This document shows, one piece after another, positions 1-6,890 of a stretch of DNA of 34,869 bases. The translations under genes were made by a program, and so were the position numbers. Each line of letters begins with the position of its first letter. Positions within the stretch are counted from its first letter, which is position 1. The notes under the pieces were generated by a model. It was not told where the DNA came from. It made no database searches and saw nothing but the letters and a program-made list of their open reading frames with translations. Where the stretch lies: positions 1-34,869 of the IMG/VR virus record IMGVR_UViG_3300042503_000461. The stretch is one strand, 5' to 3'. Source of the stretch: a virus.

Positions 1-126
1 CGCAGGTACATCGGCCACCACCTACACGTTCAGCGCAACGGGCGCGCGGATACAGGGCGACTTCAGCAACGCCACGCTGGCAAACCGCACTGCGTTTCAA
101 ACCAGCACGACAAACGACGCAACGGG
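1..126. repeat. Terminal direct repeat, left copy (assembly overlap of a circular genome)
   Basis: These 126 bases are identical to 34741-34866; the two copies diverge at the next base (c here, g in the right copy). The tail-fibre frame runs unbroken from the right end into the left end. That fits a circular or circularly permuted genome better than true short terminal repeats placed inside a gene. A length near 127 is typical of a k-mer overlap, so I infer an assembly artefact rather than biology. Confidence 0.9.
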
Positions 127-844
127 CGTAAGCGTACTGCCCAATGGCACTGGCTCAGTAGCCGCAGTTACTGCGTTTAACAACTCAAACCCGACCAATG
201 CTGCTTTCACCACATTGGGCATTTCTTCTGGAAACGCTGCACTAACGTCTGGAAATACCGGGTCGGGCACGGCGCTCCCGCTAATTGTTTACGTTGGAAA
301 TGGAAGTCCGGAGCGCGCTCGATTCTCAACTGACGGGCAGTTTTTGCTTGGCACCGCAACAACAACATTCGGCGGCTCATCTGCAAACGCAAAACTGATC
401 CCAACCAGCGCATCAAACGTCGGCATTGCGACTGGGACTTGGAACAATGTCGGTGCTGCGATGGATTTCTACGCGAATATCGGCACATCCACCGTGTATT
501 CGGGTTCGGTTTCGCTTAACGGCGCAACAACTTCATACAACTCCGCATCGGACTACCGCCTAAAGAGCAGCCCGCAACCGTTGACTGGCAGCGGCGCGTT
601 TATTGATGCTTTGCAGCCAAAGACATGGACATGGGTTGGTGACGGCTCCCAAGGGGTCGGATTCATTGCGCATGAGGTTGCACAAGTTGCGCCTCGCAGT
701 GTGTGCGGCGAAAAAGACGCGGTGAACGACGACGGTTCGCCTAGATATCAGAGCATGGAGTACGGCAGCGCCGAGTTCATCGCCAACATCGTTGCCGAGC
801 TGCAGTCGCTGCGTGCCCGCGTTGCCGCTCTGGAGGCAGCATGA
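1..844 (+). CDS. Tail fibre with C-terminal S74 intramolecular chaperone, 3' part (continues from 34610)
   Basis: The codon frame begins at base 2 and joins the segment starting at 34610; across the circle it encodes about 324 residues. The body is rich in Gly, Ser, Thr and Asn, as in trimeric fibre shafts. The C-terminal ~98 residues form a peptidase_S74 domain: SDYRLK (Ser about 227, the expected self-cleavage serine), GFIAHEVAQVAP, then a terminal helix ending RARVAALEAA. In this family the domain templates trimerisation of the fibre and then cuts itself off. The fibre probably binds the host surface. The stop overlaps the start of the next gene (ATGA). The family call is strong; receptor function is inferred. 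Confidence 0.88.
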   Translation, partial: AGTSATTYTFSATGARIQGDFSNATLANRTAFQTSTTNDATGVSVLPNGTGSVAAVTAFNNSNPTNAAFTTLGISSGNAALTSGNTGSGTALPLIVYVGNGSPERARFSTDGQFLLGTATTTFGGSSANAKLIPTSASNVGIATGTWNNVGAAMDFYANIGTSTVYSGSVSLNGATTSYNSASDYRLKSSPQPLTGSGAFIDALQPKTWTWVGDGSQGVGFIAHEVAQVAPRSVCGEKDAVNDDGSPRYQSMEYGSAEFIANIVAELQSLRARVAALEAA

Positions 845-1107
845 CTGCCGATCCCGATTTCCTGCGCTTGGAAGCCAAGGTAGACAAGCTCACCGACGCG
901 GTAATGCGCTTGGTGCTGATCGAAGAGCGCCAGACGACACAAGGTGAGCGCATCGGTGCCTGCGAGACGAAAATCGCAGTCAACGAAGCGGCCATTGTCA
1001 AAACCGATCGCAAGGTTGACCAGTGGATAAACCGTGGCGTCGGCGTGTGGCTTGCTGCGTTAGTGCTATTTACGCTCGCGCAGTTTGGTGCCAAGTTCAT
1101 CAAGTAG
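841..1107 (+). CDS. Small coiled-coil protein with one C-terminal TM segment, holin/XhlA-like
   Basis: This 88-residue protein has an N-terminal heptad-like helix (about 8-60, many charged residues) followed by one membrane segment at about 67-86 (VGVWLAALVLFTLAQF). That layout resembles XhlA/hemolysin-type phage accessory holins. It starts on ATG overlapping the tail-fibre stop, and its stop is three bases before the lysozyme gene, so it belongs to the lysis cassette. It could be the holin, a holin partner or a regulator of the fused holin-like segment downstream. The assignment rests on architecture and position, not on a recognised signature. Confidence 0.6.
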   Translation: MTADPDFLRLEAKVDKLTDAVMRLVLIEERQTTQGERIGACETKIAVNEAAIVKTDRKVDQWINRGVGVWLAALVLFTLAQFGAKFIK

Positions 1108-1110
1108 CCG

Positions 1111-2193
1111 ATGTTCACCAACCAGGCCGGCGTCGAACTCATCAAGGAGTTCGAGGGGCTGCGGCTGCGTGCGTATCGGTGCCCCGCAGGCGTTGCCACC
1201 ATTGGTTACGGCACTACCGTGTATCCCACGGGCTACAAGGTGCAGATGGGCGAGCAGATCACCGCAGAGCAGGCGGAAGAGTATCTGCGCAGTGATCTAC
1301 GGGCGTTCGAGCGCGATGTCGAGCGCATGGTGCGGGTGCCGCTCAACACCAACCAGTTCGCCGCACTGGTCAGTTTTGCCTACAACCTGGGCGCGGAAGC
1401 CCTGCGCAAGTCCACCTTGCTGCGCCTGCTGAATGCCCACAACTACGCGGGTGCTGCCGAGCAGTTTGCACGCTGGACGTATGCCGCTGGCAAGCAACTG
1501 CCTGGCTTAGTGCGCAGGCGTGCCGCAGAGCGTGCGCTGTTTATCCAAACGGATATAACGCCCGCCGTTAATACGCCACCCGCCAGCGTGCCGGATGTTG
1601 GCGACTTCCCACCCATGCAGCCCGTCGCTGCGCTCCACGTGGAACAACCCATGGCCCCAATCGTCGCGGCGCTCATGCCGAGCCTTATCTCTGCCATCCC
1701 CGAGATTGCCAAGCTGTTTGGATCTGGGCCGCGAACAGATAAGACGGCGGCCATCGCGCAGAAGGTAGCCGAGACAGTGATTGCGGCCACCAACACGGCC
1801 AACCTGCAGGCCGCTGTTGAAACCGTGCAGGCCGATCCGCAGATGCGCAAGCAGGCGACGGAAGCCGTGCAGGCCATGTGGTACGAGCTGCAGGAGATTG
1901 GCGGCGGCATCAGTGCCGCACGCGAGTTCTCTGCAAGGACTGCGGCAGACGGGGCCAGCTTTATCCGCATGCCGGCGTTCTGGATCAGTCTCGCCCTGCT
2001 GCCGCTTCTCTACGGCACCGTGTACGCGGTACTGACGGGCGGGGATGGGTTCACCAGCGAACTACGTGCAGCCATTGCATCGAGCGTCGTCACAGGCGTC
2101 TTGGGCGCTGTGGCGGGCTTCTGGCTTGGTTCCTCGTTCACTACAAGCCGCTCCAGAGGGCTGGGCGCAACGCCCATTAGCGATCAGCCATGA
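1111..2193 (+). CDS. Endolysin (GH24 lysozyme) fused to a C-terminal holin-like membrane domain
   Basis: Residues 1-147 are a T4/P1-type lysozyme that cuts the glycan strands of peptidoglycan. The catalytic pattern E-8-(D/C)-5-T is present as E15, C24 and T30, so the usual Asp is Cys, as in P1 Lyz. There is no N-terminal signal or anchor segment. A proline-rich linker (about 150-185) leads to an Ala-rich helical region and two membrane segments at about 288-308 and 318-342, reminiscent of 3TM-type phage holins. Usual GH24 endolysins are about 150-180 residues, so this 360-residue protein looks like a lysozyme-holin fusion. A missed stop between two genes is possible but nothing in the frame suggests it. 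Confidence 0.85.
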   Translation: MFTNQAGVELIKEFEGLRLRAYRCPAGVATIGYGTTVYPTGYKVQMGEQITAEQAEEYLRSDLRAFERDVERMVRVPLNTNQFAALVSFAYNLGAEALRKSTLLRLLNAHNYAGAAEQFARWTYAAGKQLPGLVRRRAAERALFIQTDITPAVNTPPASVPDVGDFPPMQPVAALHVEQPMAPIVAALMPSLISAIPEIAKLFGSGPRTDKTAAIAQKVAETVIAATNTANLQAAVETVQADPQMRKQATEAVQAMWYELQEIGGGISAAREFSARTAADGASFIRMPAFWISLALLPLLYGTVYAVLTGGDGFTSELRAAIASSVVTGVLGAVAGFWLGSSFTTSRSRGLGATPISDQP

Positions 2194-2396
2194 AAGCCGC
2201 TTTTGCGTTTGTGGCTGCGATGGTTCCGGCCCAAGCGCAAGGGCCGACGTTCGACATTCAAGTGGCTTGCGATGGCCCGGTGCCCATTGGCATGCGGATC
2301 ACCGCGTTGCGAGCTGGCTCCGCTTTGCTGCGGGTTTCTGAGCTTTTGGAGTTCTGTGCGCGTGACTACGAGCAAGAAGAAAAAAAGCGGATCTAA
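2190..2396 (+). CDS. Small protein with possible signal peptide, unknown function
   Basis: This 68-residue frame starts on an ATG overlapping the endolysin stop (ATGA). Residues 1-17 look like a short signal peptide (MKAAFAFVAAMVPAQA, possible cut after AQA). Two cysteines (26, 56) and a charged C-terminus follow. It sits where a spanin or periplasmic lysis accessory would be expected, but it has neither an Rz-like coiled coil nor a lipobox. It overlaps the next frame by about 35 bases. It is plausible from coupling and coding appearance; I do not recognise the family. Confidence 0.45.
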   Translation: MKAAFAFVAAMVPAQAQGPTFDIQVACDGPVPIGMRITALRAGSALLRVSELLEFCARDYEQEEKKRI

Positions 2397-2661
2397 GCCT
2401 GCGGCGATGGTGCGGGTGAAGTGGACGGACGCAGCAATGTCGACATCCCCGCACTGGCAAGAAGGCCAGCAACCCAAGCCGCCCAAAGGCAAGGCCATGC
2501 ACATCTGCCTCACTGTGGGCTGGCTTGTGCACCTAGATGAAAACTGGTGCCAGGTGGTGGCCACGCTCACCGATGGCGGCCACGCGCATGTCACCGAGAT
2601 CCCTGTTGGCATGATCGAAACGATTGAAGTGCTAGAGCCTGCGGGCGAGATGGGTGCCTGA
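2362..2661 (+). CDS. Conserved-looking phage protein of unknown function
   Basis: I chose the GTG at 2362 (99 residues) because the frame further upstream reads as Cys/Trp/Arg-rich noise; ATG at 2407 is the alternative. A lysine-rich N-terminus is followed by a compact part with VRVKWTDAAMSTSPHW, VGWLVHLDENWCQVVATL and a final strand-like VTEIPVGMIETIEVLEP. The pattern suggests a small beta-rich domain seen in phage accessory regions, with no function I can name. The stop overlaps the start of the phosphoesterase gene (TGATG), implying coupled translation. Confidence 0.6.
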   Translation: MTTSKKKKSGSKPAAMVRVKWTDAAMSTSPHWQEGQQPKPPKGKAMHICLTVGWLVHLDENWCQVVATLTDGGHAHVTEIPVGMIETIEVLEPAGEMGA

Positions 2662-3617
2662 TGGCTGTGCGCAAGTTCACGGATGAGCAGTTGCTGGAGG
2701 CTTTACGCGAAACCAAAAGCCCAGCAAAACTGGCAGCAAAGTTTGGTATGTCCACGCGCGCAATGGTGACGCGCATGCGTGCTGTCGGCGTTGCTCCGGC
2801 CAAGTCGGCCATGGATGCACAAGGCCTTCCAACAAGGGCGATGGTAGAGCGCAGCATCGGACGCATCAGCACAACGATCACAGACGGGCGTGCGGTGGTG
2901 TTCTCGGACGCCCACTTTCAGCCCGACTGTATCTCAACTGCTAACCGTGCCCTGCTGAAGTTGCTGCCCGAGTTGCGCCCCGCGCTGGTGGTGTGCAACG
3001 GCGACGCGCTGGACGGTGCAAGCATCAGCCGGCACCCGGCGATTTTTGGCGAAAAGCCGCACACACCTGCCGCAGAACTGCGCGCATGTCAGGAGCGGCT
3101 GACGGAGATTGCCGAGTTATCCAAGGGTGCACTGCGCATCTGGACGCTAGGCAACCATGACATCCGGCTGCATACCTACTTGGCCACCCAAGCCCCGCAG
3201 TTGGCAGACATGCCTGGCCTGGACTTGCGCACGCTGTTCCCAGAGTGGCAATTCTGCTGGTCGCTAAGGGTGAACGACGACACGGTTATCAAGCACCGCT
3301 ACCGAGGCGGCATGTACGCACCTGCCAACAACGTGCGCGGCTCAATGGGTATGTCGTTCGTCACCGGCCACCTGCACAGCCTGAAGGTTATGCCTATTTC
3401 GGCATACGCAGACAAGCGCACCGCATACGGAGTTGACACCGGGATGCTGGCCGAGCCGGATTGGCCGGCGTTCATGTACCGGGAGGATTCGCCCGCCGAC
3501 TGGCGCAGCGGGTTTGTGGTGATGACCTGGCGCGGTGGCCGCCTGCTGTGGCCCGAGGTGGTCAACGTGGTGGAAGAGGGTGTGGTCGAGTTTCGTGGCG
3601 AGCTAATGGAGGTTTGA
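2661..3617 (+). CDS. Calcineurin-like metallophosphoesterase with N-terminal HTH-like segment
   Basis: This 318-residue protein carries the metal-binding motifs of the calcineurin-like fold in order: D83-A-H85, N113-G-D115, G164-N-H-D167 and G236-H-L-H239. They would bind two metal ions and hydrolyse a phosphomono- or diester. Residues 1-50 look like a small helix-turn-helix (EALRETKSPAKLAAKFGMS), suggesting DNA contact or substrate positioning. Similar enzymes are common in phages, with DNA-repair, nucleotide or counter-defence roles; the substrate cannot be read from sequence. It is translationally coupled to its upstream neighbour and followed one base later by the ART-like gene. Confidence 0.85.
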   Translation: MAVRKFTDEQLLEALRETKSPAKLAAKFGMSTRAMVTRMRAVGVAPAKSAMDAQGLPTRAMVERSIGRISTTITDGRAVVFSDAHFQPDCISTANRALLKLLPELRPALVVCNGDALDGASISRHPAIFGEKPHTPAAELRACQERLTEIAELSKGALRIWTLGNHDIRLHTYLATQAPQLADMPGLDLRTLFPEWQFCWSLRVNDDTVIKHRYRGGMYAPANNVRGSMGMSFVTGHLHSLKVMPISAYADKRTAYGVDTGMLAEPDWPAFMYREDSPADWRSGFVVMTWRGGRLLWPEVVNVVEEGVVEFRGELMEV

Positions 3618-3618
3618 T

Positions 3619-4758
3619 ATGGGGTGGCTAGAACAACTTCTGCGGCGTGCAGCGCCTGGTGATGTGCCAGCCGATCCCATAGCCGGCTCGGTCATGTCGC
3701 CAAACTATGTCCCGCAGACAAGCCGCCGCCAGTTAGGGCTTGGCGCTTTGCGCGGGCTTTTGGATGTCACGCCCGTTGGGATTGCCGATGCGGTGCAGTC
3801 CGGCATCAACAACATGCAAAGCCCCGTCGGTGCTGCGCTGCGGGCAGTTACCGGCAAAGCGGCGTCGCCCGGCGATGTCCTGTTGGGGAAACTTGGGCTG
3901 CTGGGCAGCGGCTCTGGATATGACGCAGGGCGCTTTGCGCTAAATGCTGCGTTTCCGGCAATGGGGTTGCTTGGCAACCAGGCCGGCGGCGCTCTCCCAA
4001 AGGGTTACGCAAGGAATCAAGCTGGGGCCATTGTGTGGCACGGCTCGCCGCACAAGTTCGACAGGTTCGACGCCAGCAAGATCGGCACGGGCGAAGGTGC
4101 GCAGGTTTACGGGCATGGGCTGTATTTGGCTGAGTCGCCGGAGGTTGCCCGTATGTACCAGAAAAATACGGGGCGCGTTTATCAGATTGATACACCCAAT
4201 GGGCGCCAGCCTCTCGATTGGGACAAACCAGAACATCAAGCAGCGGCGTTGTTGCACCTCAGCAATCGAAATCGCGCTGATGCACTCGCAAGCCCTTTCC
4301 AGTCACAAGAAGTGCGGGATATCCTGAATAGCGGGATGCCGCTGCCGGCGGTAAAAATACAAGACCCGTCACTCTACAAAGTCGACCTGCCCGACGACCA
4401 GATCGCCAAGATGCTGGACTGGGACAAGCCGCTGAGTGAGCAGGCACCGGGGGTAAGAAGCCTGATTGAACAGGAACGCAAACGCATTGGCGGCGGCGCA
4501 AGCACTGGCGAGCAGGCCTACAGAGAGTTGATGTTTGAGGCTCGAATGCAAGGCGATAGGAGCGCGTCTAACGCAATGAGAAACAACGCAGAAGCGCTGG
4601 CGGCGTCTAGGCGTTTGCAGGAACTTGGCATCCCCGGCATCCGCTACCTGGACGGCGGCTCACGCGGCACAGGATCAGGCACCAGCAACTTCGTCGTGTT
4701 CCCCGGCAACGAGGGCTTGCTGAACATCCTAGAGCGCAACGGCCAGCCGATCCGATGA
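3619..4758 (+). CDS. ADP-ribosyltransferase-like (ART-PolyVal type) protein
   Basis: This 379-residue protein has a clear Shine-Dalgarno (TGGAGG) before its ATG. Residues 1-130 are a Gly/Ala/Pro-rich region resembling those of phage virion proteins. From 139 comes the pattern WHGSPHKFDRFD, GTGEGAQ (156-162) and GHGLYLAES (165-173), typical of the ART domain found in polyvalent phage proteins. It ends with a FVVFPGNEGLLNIL motif common to the family. Such enzymes move ADP-ribose from NAD+ to a target. The N-terminal region and position next to tail and lysis genes fit a protein carried in the virion and delivered to the cell, but this is inference. The exact catalytic triad is not certain. Confidence 0.75.
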   Translation: MGWLEQLLRRAAPGDVPADPIAGSVMSPNYVPQTSRRQLGLGALRGLLDVTPVGIADAVQSGINNMQSPVGAALRAVTGKAASPGDVLLGKLGLLGSGSGYDAGRFALNAAFPAMGLLGNQAGGALPKGYARNQAGAIVWHGSPHKFDRFDASKIGTGEGAQVYGHGLYLAESPEVARMYQKNTGRVYQIDTPNGRQPLDWDKPEHQAAALLHLSNRNRADALASPFQSQEVRDILNSGMPLPAVKIQDPSLYKVDLPDDQIAKMLDWDKPLSEQAPGVRSLIEQERKRIGGGASTGEQAYRELMFEARMQGDRSASNAMRNNAEALAASRRLQELGIPGIRYLDGGSRGTGSGTSNFVVFPGNEGLLNILERNGQPIR

Positions 4759-4898
4759 GCGCCGCCCTGATCGCCGCCGTCGGCGTCGTCTACGCAGTCA
4801 TCGCCACCGACCTGTACCGCTCCGGCCAGCCCGGCCTGGCACTGGCGTTTGCCGGGTACGCGCTGGCCAATGTTGGGCTGTGGATGGAGGCCAAATAG
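4755..4898 (+). CDS. Small two-TM membrane protein
   Basis: This 47-residue frame starts on an ATG overlapping the ART-like stop (ATGA). It is almost wholly hydrophobic: helix one at about 3-19 (AALIAAVGVVYAVIATD), a short polar turn (LYRSGQPG), and helix two at about 28-43. Small proteins of this shape often close phage late operons. No function is known to me; a superinfection or membrane-modifying role would be a guess. It is the last rightward gene before the integrase end. Confidence 0.6.
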   Translation: MSAALIAAVGVVYAVIATDLYRSGQPGLALAFAGYALANVGLWMEAK

Positions 4899-5128
4899 CC
4901 GCCGCCAAGCTGTCCAATACTCGCAAAACCGCCCCTATTTTCACCGCATTTCGCTACAGCCAAGCTTGCCCCGTTTCTTAGACACCGCGAGCGCTAGATC
5001 GGCTTTGTGTGCGGCCTAGCGGGCGATTTTGTAGCGAATGACCGAGTACCTTACCAAGACGTAGATCGGCTATCCATGCGGGTCTTCGGGCGTCGTTGTC
5101 TAACAAATCCAAAAGCTGTCTAATACTT
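4899..5128. other. Intergenic region between late genes and integrase; probable attP
   Basis: No gene is visible in these 230 bases. The motif TGTCTAA occurs at 5097-5103 and 5117-5123, inverted at 4978-4984, and as TGTCCAA at 4911-4917. The outer two sit inside a 15-base near-repeat (aagctgtcYaatact, 4907-4921 and 5113-5127). There is also a 10-base direct repeat tagatcggct (4995-5004, 5062-5071) and a 9-base inverted repeat (4950-4958 with 5030-5038). Repeats around an uncharacterised core beside the integrase 3' end suit phage attP arm sites. No tRNA 3' end is recognisable, so the core cannot be placed. Confidence 0.5.
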
Positions 5129-6088
5129 TCAGCGTTTTGCGGTCTTGCTGGGGCCGATGACGACGGGCACAACCTTGTCCCGCAGGTAGCGCCTGGTCAC
5201 TTTGGCGTCCGCATGGCCAAGCAGTTTTTGCGCATCAATGCCCTGGGCGTCGGCGTCGGTTCCGCTCATCGCTCGCAGATCGTGCAGGTTGGCGTCCAGC
5301 ACTCCGGCCTTCTCGCAAGCCACTGTCCACTGCTTGTGAATCATGTGGTACGCCGGCGGCTTTGCGCCCAGCAGGTAGATGTGCACCACATTTCGGTGCA
5401 GCGCCCTGGCGTCGGCCACCGCAGTGCGAAGCTCGGGCGTCCAAGACAGCAGCAGCCTGCTTTTCGTCTTTTGCTGCTGAACAAAAATCCCTTCCTCGCT
5501 AATGTCGTCGCGTCCAATTTTCAGTACGTCACCGATGCGCTGCCCCGTCGCGTAACACAAGTCCATCACCACGCGCAGCAACGGCCTGGCTTGCTCGCGT
5601 ATAGCGTCAAACTCGGATTGAGTAATTCGCCTGGTGCGCGCTTCCTGCTTAATCCGTTTGATTGCAATGCAGGGGTTTGATTCGACAAGCTGCTCTTCCA
5701 GTCCGTAGTTAAATATCAACTTCAGGACAGTAATCAGCCTGTTTGCCACCGCCGGCGTGGCTACAAACGCCCTGCGCATTTGCGCGACATCCCGCGGCGT
5801 CACTTGGTGTGGGGCGAAGTCTGCAAAGATGTCTTGCAGCTTGACTGCGCAAAAAGTGTATTGCTTAATCGTTTCCTTGGCCTTGCCGCGCAAAATAGTC
5901 GGCAGCGCCTCTTGAATCAATGCGGGCATGCCGCCTAGCTTTTGCTGCTGCAGGCGTGCGTACTCTGCAAGCGACTGATCGAGGTCAGTGCCTAGCCGCA
6001 GCCACTTGCCTTTCTTAACGTACCAATACGCCCCGTGTTTCAGGTAGACGCAGGCGGGGAGATGGCGCTGCAGTTTTCTCGGGCGCAT
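5129..6088 (-). CDS. int: Tyrosine site-specific recombinase (phage integrase)
   Basis: It catalyses integration of the phage into the host chromosome at attP/attB. Numbered from an upstream ATG at 6097, the catalytic residues are R187 (TGQRIGD), K210/K212, H272-x-x-R275 (LHDLRAMSG), H295 (LLGHADAKV) and the nucleophile Y304 (RRYLRDK). The N-terminal half holds an arm-binding-like segment and a SAM-like core-binding domain (about 60-145). I prefer ATG 6088 (319 residues) because the AGGAGG at about 6103-6108 is too close to the first ATG and well spaced for the second. It overlaps the DUF4224 gene upstream and is the last gene of the leftward operon. Confidence 0.93.
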   Translation of the reverse strand: MRPRKLQRHLPACVYLKHGAYWYVKKGKWLRLGTDLDQSLAEYARLQQQKLGGMPALIQEALPTILRGKAKETIKQYTFCAVKLQDIFADFAPHQVTPRDVAQMRRAFVATPAVANRLITVLKLIFNYGLEEQLVESNPCIAIKRIKQEARTRRITQSEFDAIREQARPLLRVVMDLCYATGQRIGDVLKIGRDDISEEGIFVQQQKTKSRLLLSWTPELRTAVADARALHRNVVHIYLLGAKPPAYHMIHKQWTVACEKAGVLDANLHDLRAMSGTDADAQGIDAQKLLGHADAKVTRRYLRDKVVPVVIGPSKTAKR

Positions 6089-6230
6089 GTTCCACATCCC
6101 TCCTAAAGACGACTATTGTTCCGTCTGTGCGCCTGCGAAACGGCACGCCCAGGGCACGCAATTCTCTAGCCTGTGCGCTGTTCATCTTGCGCCCCGTTAG
6201 CGTTTGCAACTCTTCTATGCTCAGAATCAT
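6015..6230 (-). CDS. DUF4224-like small protein upstream of integrase
   Basis: This protein has 71 residues, with ATG at 6230 preceded by a GGGAG Shine-Dalgarno and overlapping the stop of the upstream gene. The segment SIEELQTLTGRKMNSAQARE followed by LRALGVPFRRRTDGTIVVFR matches the DUF4224 pattern, a small helical DNA-binding-like domain commonly encoded just before phage integrases. It could act as an excisionase or recombination directionality factor; that role is inferred from position. Its last 74 bases overlap the integrase start. Confidence 0.75.
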   Translation of the reverse strand: MILSIEELQTLTGRKMNSAQARELRALGVPFRRRTDGTIVVFRRDVEHAPEKTAAPSPRLRLPETRGVLVR

Positions 6231-6421
6231 CGCGTGCTCCCTGGACGCTTCGGCAAAGGCGACCAGGCTACGAAGTTGCTGTCGTCCAGCCAATCACCAA
6301 TAACTGCGACGCCGCCATCGGTGAGGATGAGCAGCTTCACGCCACGCGGCGGGCGCTCTTGCTCTGGATCGCGCCAGTACGCTTCGCCGGCCACGGCTGG
6401 CATCAACGTGTTCTCGCTCAT
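6227..6421 (-). CDS. Small hypothetical protein, 64 residues
   Basis: It starts on ATG 6421, overlapping the stop of its upstream neighbour, and ends in an ATGA overlap with the DUF4224 gene. Residues 29-54 look like two or three beta strands (VKLLILTDGGVAVIGDW, FVAWSPLP). The pattern of a short hydrophilic head followed by this strand core occurs in small accessory proteins near phage integrases. I do not know its function. Coupling on both sides supports it being a real gene. Confidence 0.6.
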   Translation of the reverse strand: MSENTLMPAVAGEAYWRDPEQERPPRGVKLLILTDGGVAVIGDWLDDSNFVAWSPLPKRPGSTR

Positions 6422-6708
6422 TCCCTGCCCCTTGCGCGGATGGCAGCGGCGCAGTGATCGTTCCCAAGCTCGTCTAGTCGCCTAGCGCACGCCTCTCGCT
6501 CAGCTTCGACGGCTTTGCGTGTTCGCACACAAGCGACTTTTGAGCAGGTCGGCCCGCATGAATGAATATCCCATTTGTACTTGTTGTCTACGGCAACGGC
6601 GACAAGCTCGGCGAATCGTTCAAGCTCTTCCTCCACGCAGCTAAACCAAAGTCCGGTTTGTCCGATTCCGGCTTGCCTCGCCATGCGGATGATGTCGTCG
6701 CGCGTCAT
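6418..6708 (-). CDS. Small hypothetical accessory protein, 96 residues
   Basis: I chose ATG 6708 over a longer frame because it overlaps the upstream stop and begins the sensible part, MTRDDIIRMARQAG. A helical N-terminal half (FAELVAVAVDNKY) leads to a Cys-containing middle (SCGPTCSKVAC) and a C-terminal helix rich in Glu/Arg (VEAEREACARRLDEL). This resembles small phage early proteins of unknown role. The cysteines could bind a metal but no complete motif is clear. It is coupled on both sides in the leftward operon. Confidence 0.6.
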   Translation of the reverse strand: MTRDDIIRMARQAGIGQTGLWFSCVEEELERFAELVAVAVDNKYKWDIHSCGPTCSKVACVRTRKAVEAEREACARRLDELGNDHCAAAIRARGRE

Positions 6709-6890
6709 TGGGCTTGATCCTGCCCACTTTGGGCATGCCAGCCGCGAAGTTTGGCTATCTCTGCACACGCACATGCGTAGTGCGCTGGCCCCCACGACCA
6801 ACAGCCGTCTGCGTGGGTTATTTGCGGGTTTGTAGGCACCTTCGTCGAGTTATCTTCTGCTGATAATTTCGAGTGACTCGTATCGCTCAT
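6705..6890 (-). CDS. Small hypothetical protein, 61 residues
   Basis: ATG 6890 is chosen because it overlaps the stop of the gene upstream and because the longer frame before it is a shadow. The recognisable part is HADGCWSWGPAHYACACAEI with Trp, Cys and His clustered, followed by a short basic helix. Small phage proteins with this W-x-W-G-P-x-H-Y pattern occur in accessory operons; none has a function I can state. It is translationally coupled at both ends. Confidence 0.55.
   Translation of the reverse strand: MSDTSHSKLSAEDNSTKVPTNPQITHADGCWSWGPAHYACACAEIAKLRGWHAQSGQDQAQ

Noticed and set aside
1-126. True short terminal repeats of a linear virion genome
   Set aside because: The repeat lies within the tail-fibre frame, which continues exactly across the join, so circular permutation with an assembly overlap is simpler.
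4899-5128. tRNA gene at the attachment region
   Set aside because: No cloverleaf or T-arm-like sequence could be found by eye on either strand.
5096-5680. Plus-strand frame opposite integrase
   Set aside because: Opposite strand of a clear tyrosine recombinase; no ribosome site or domain.
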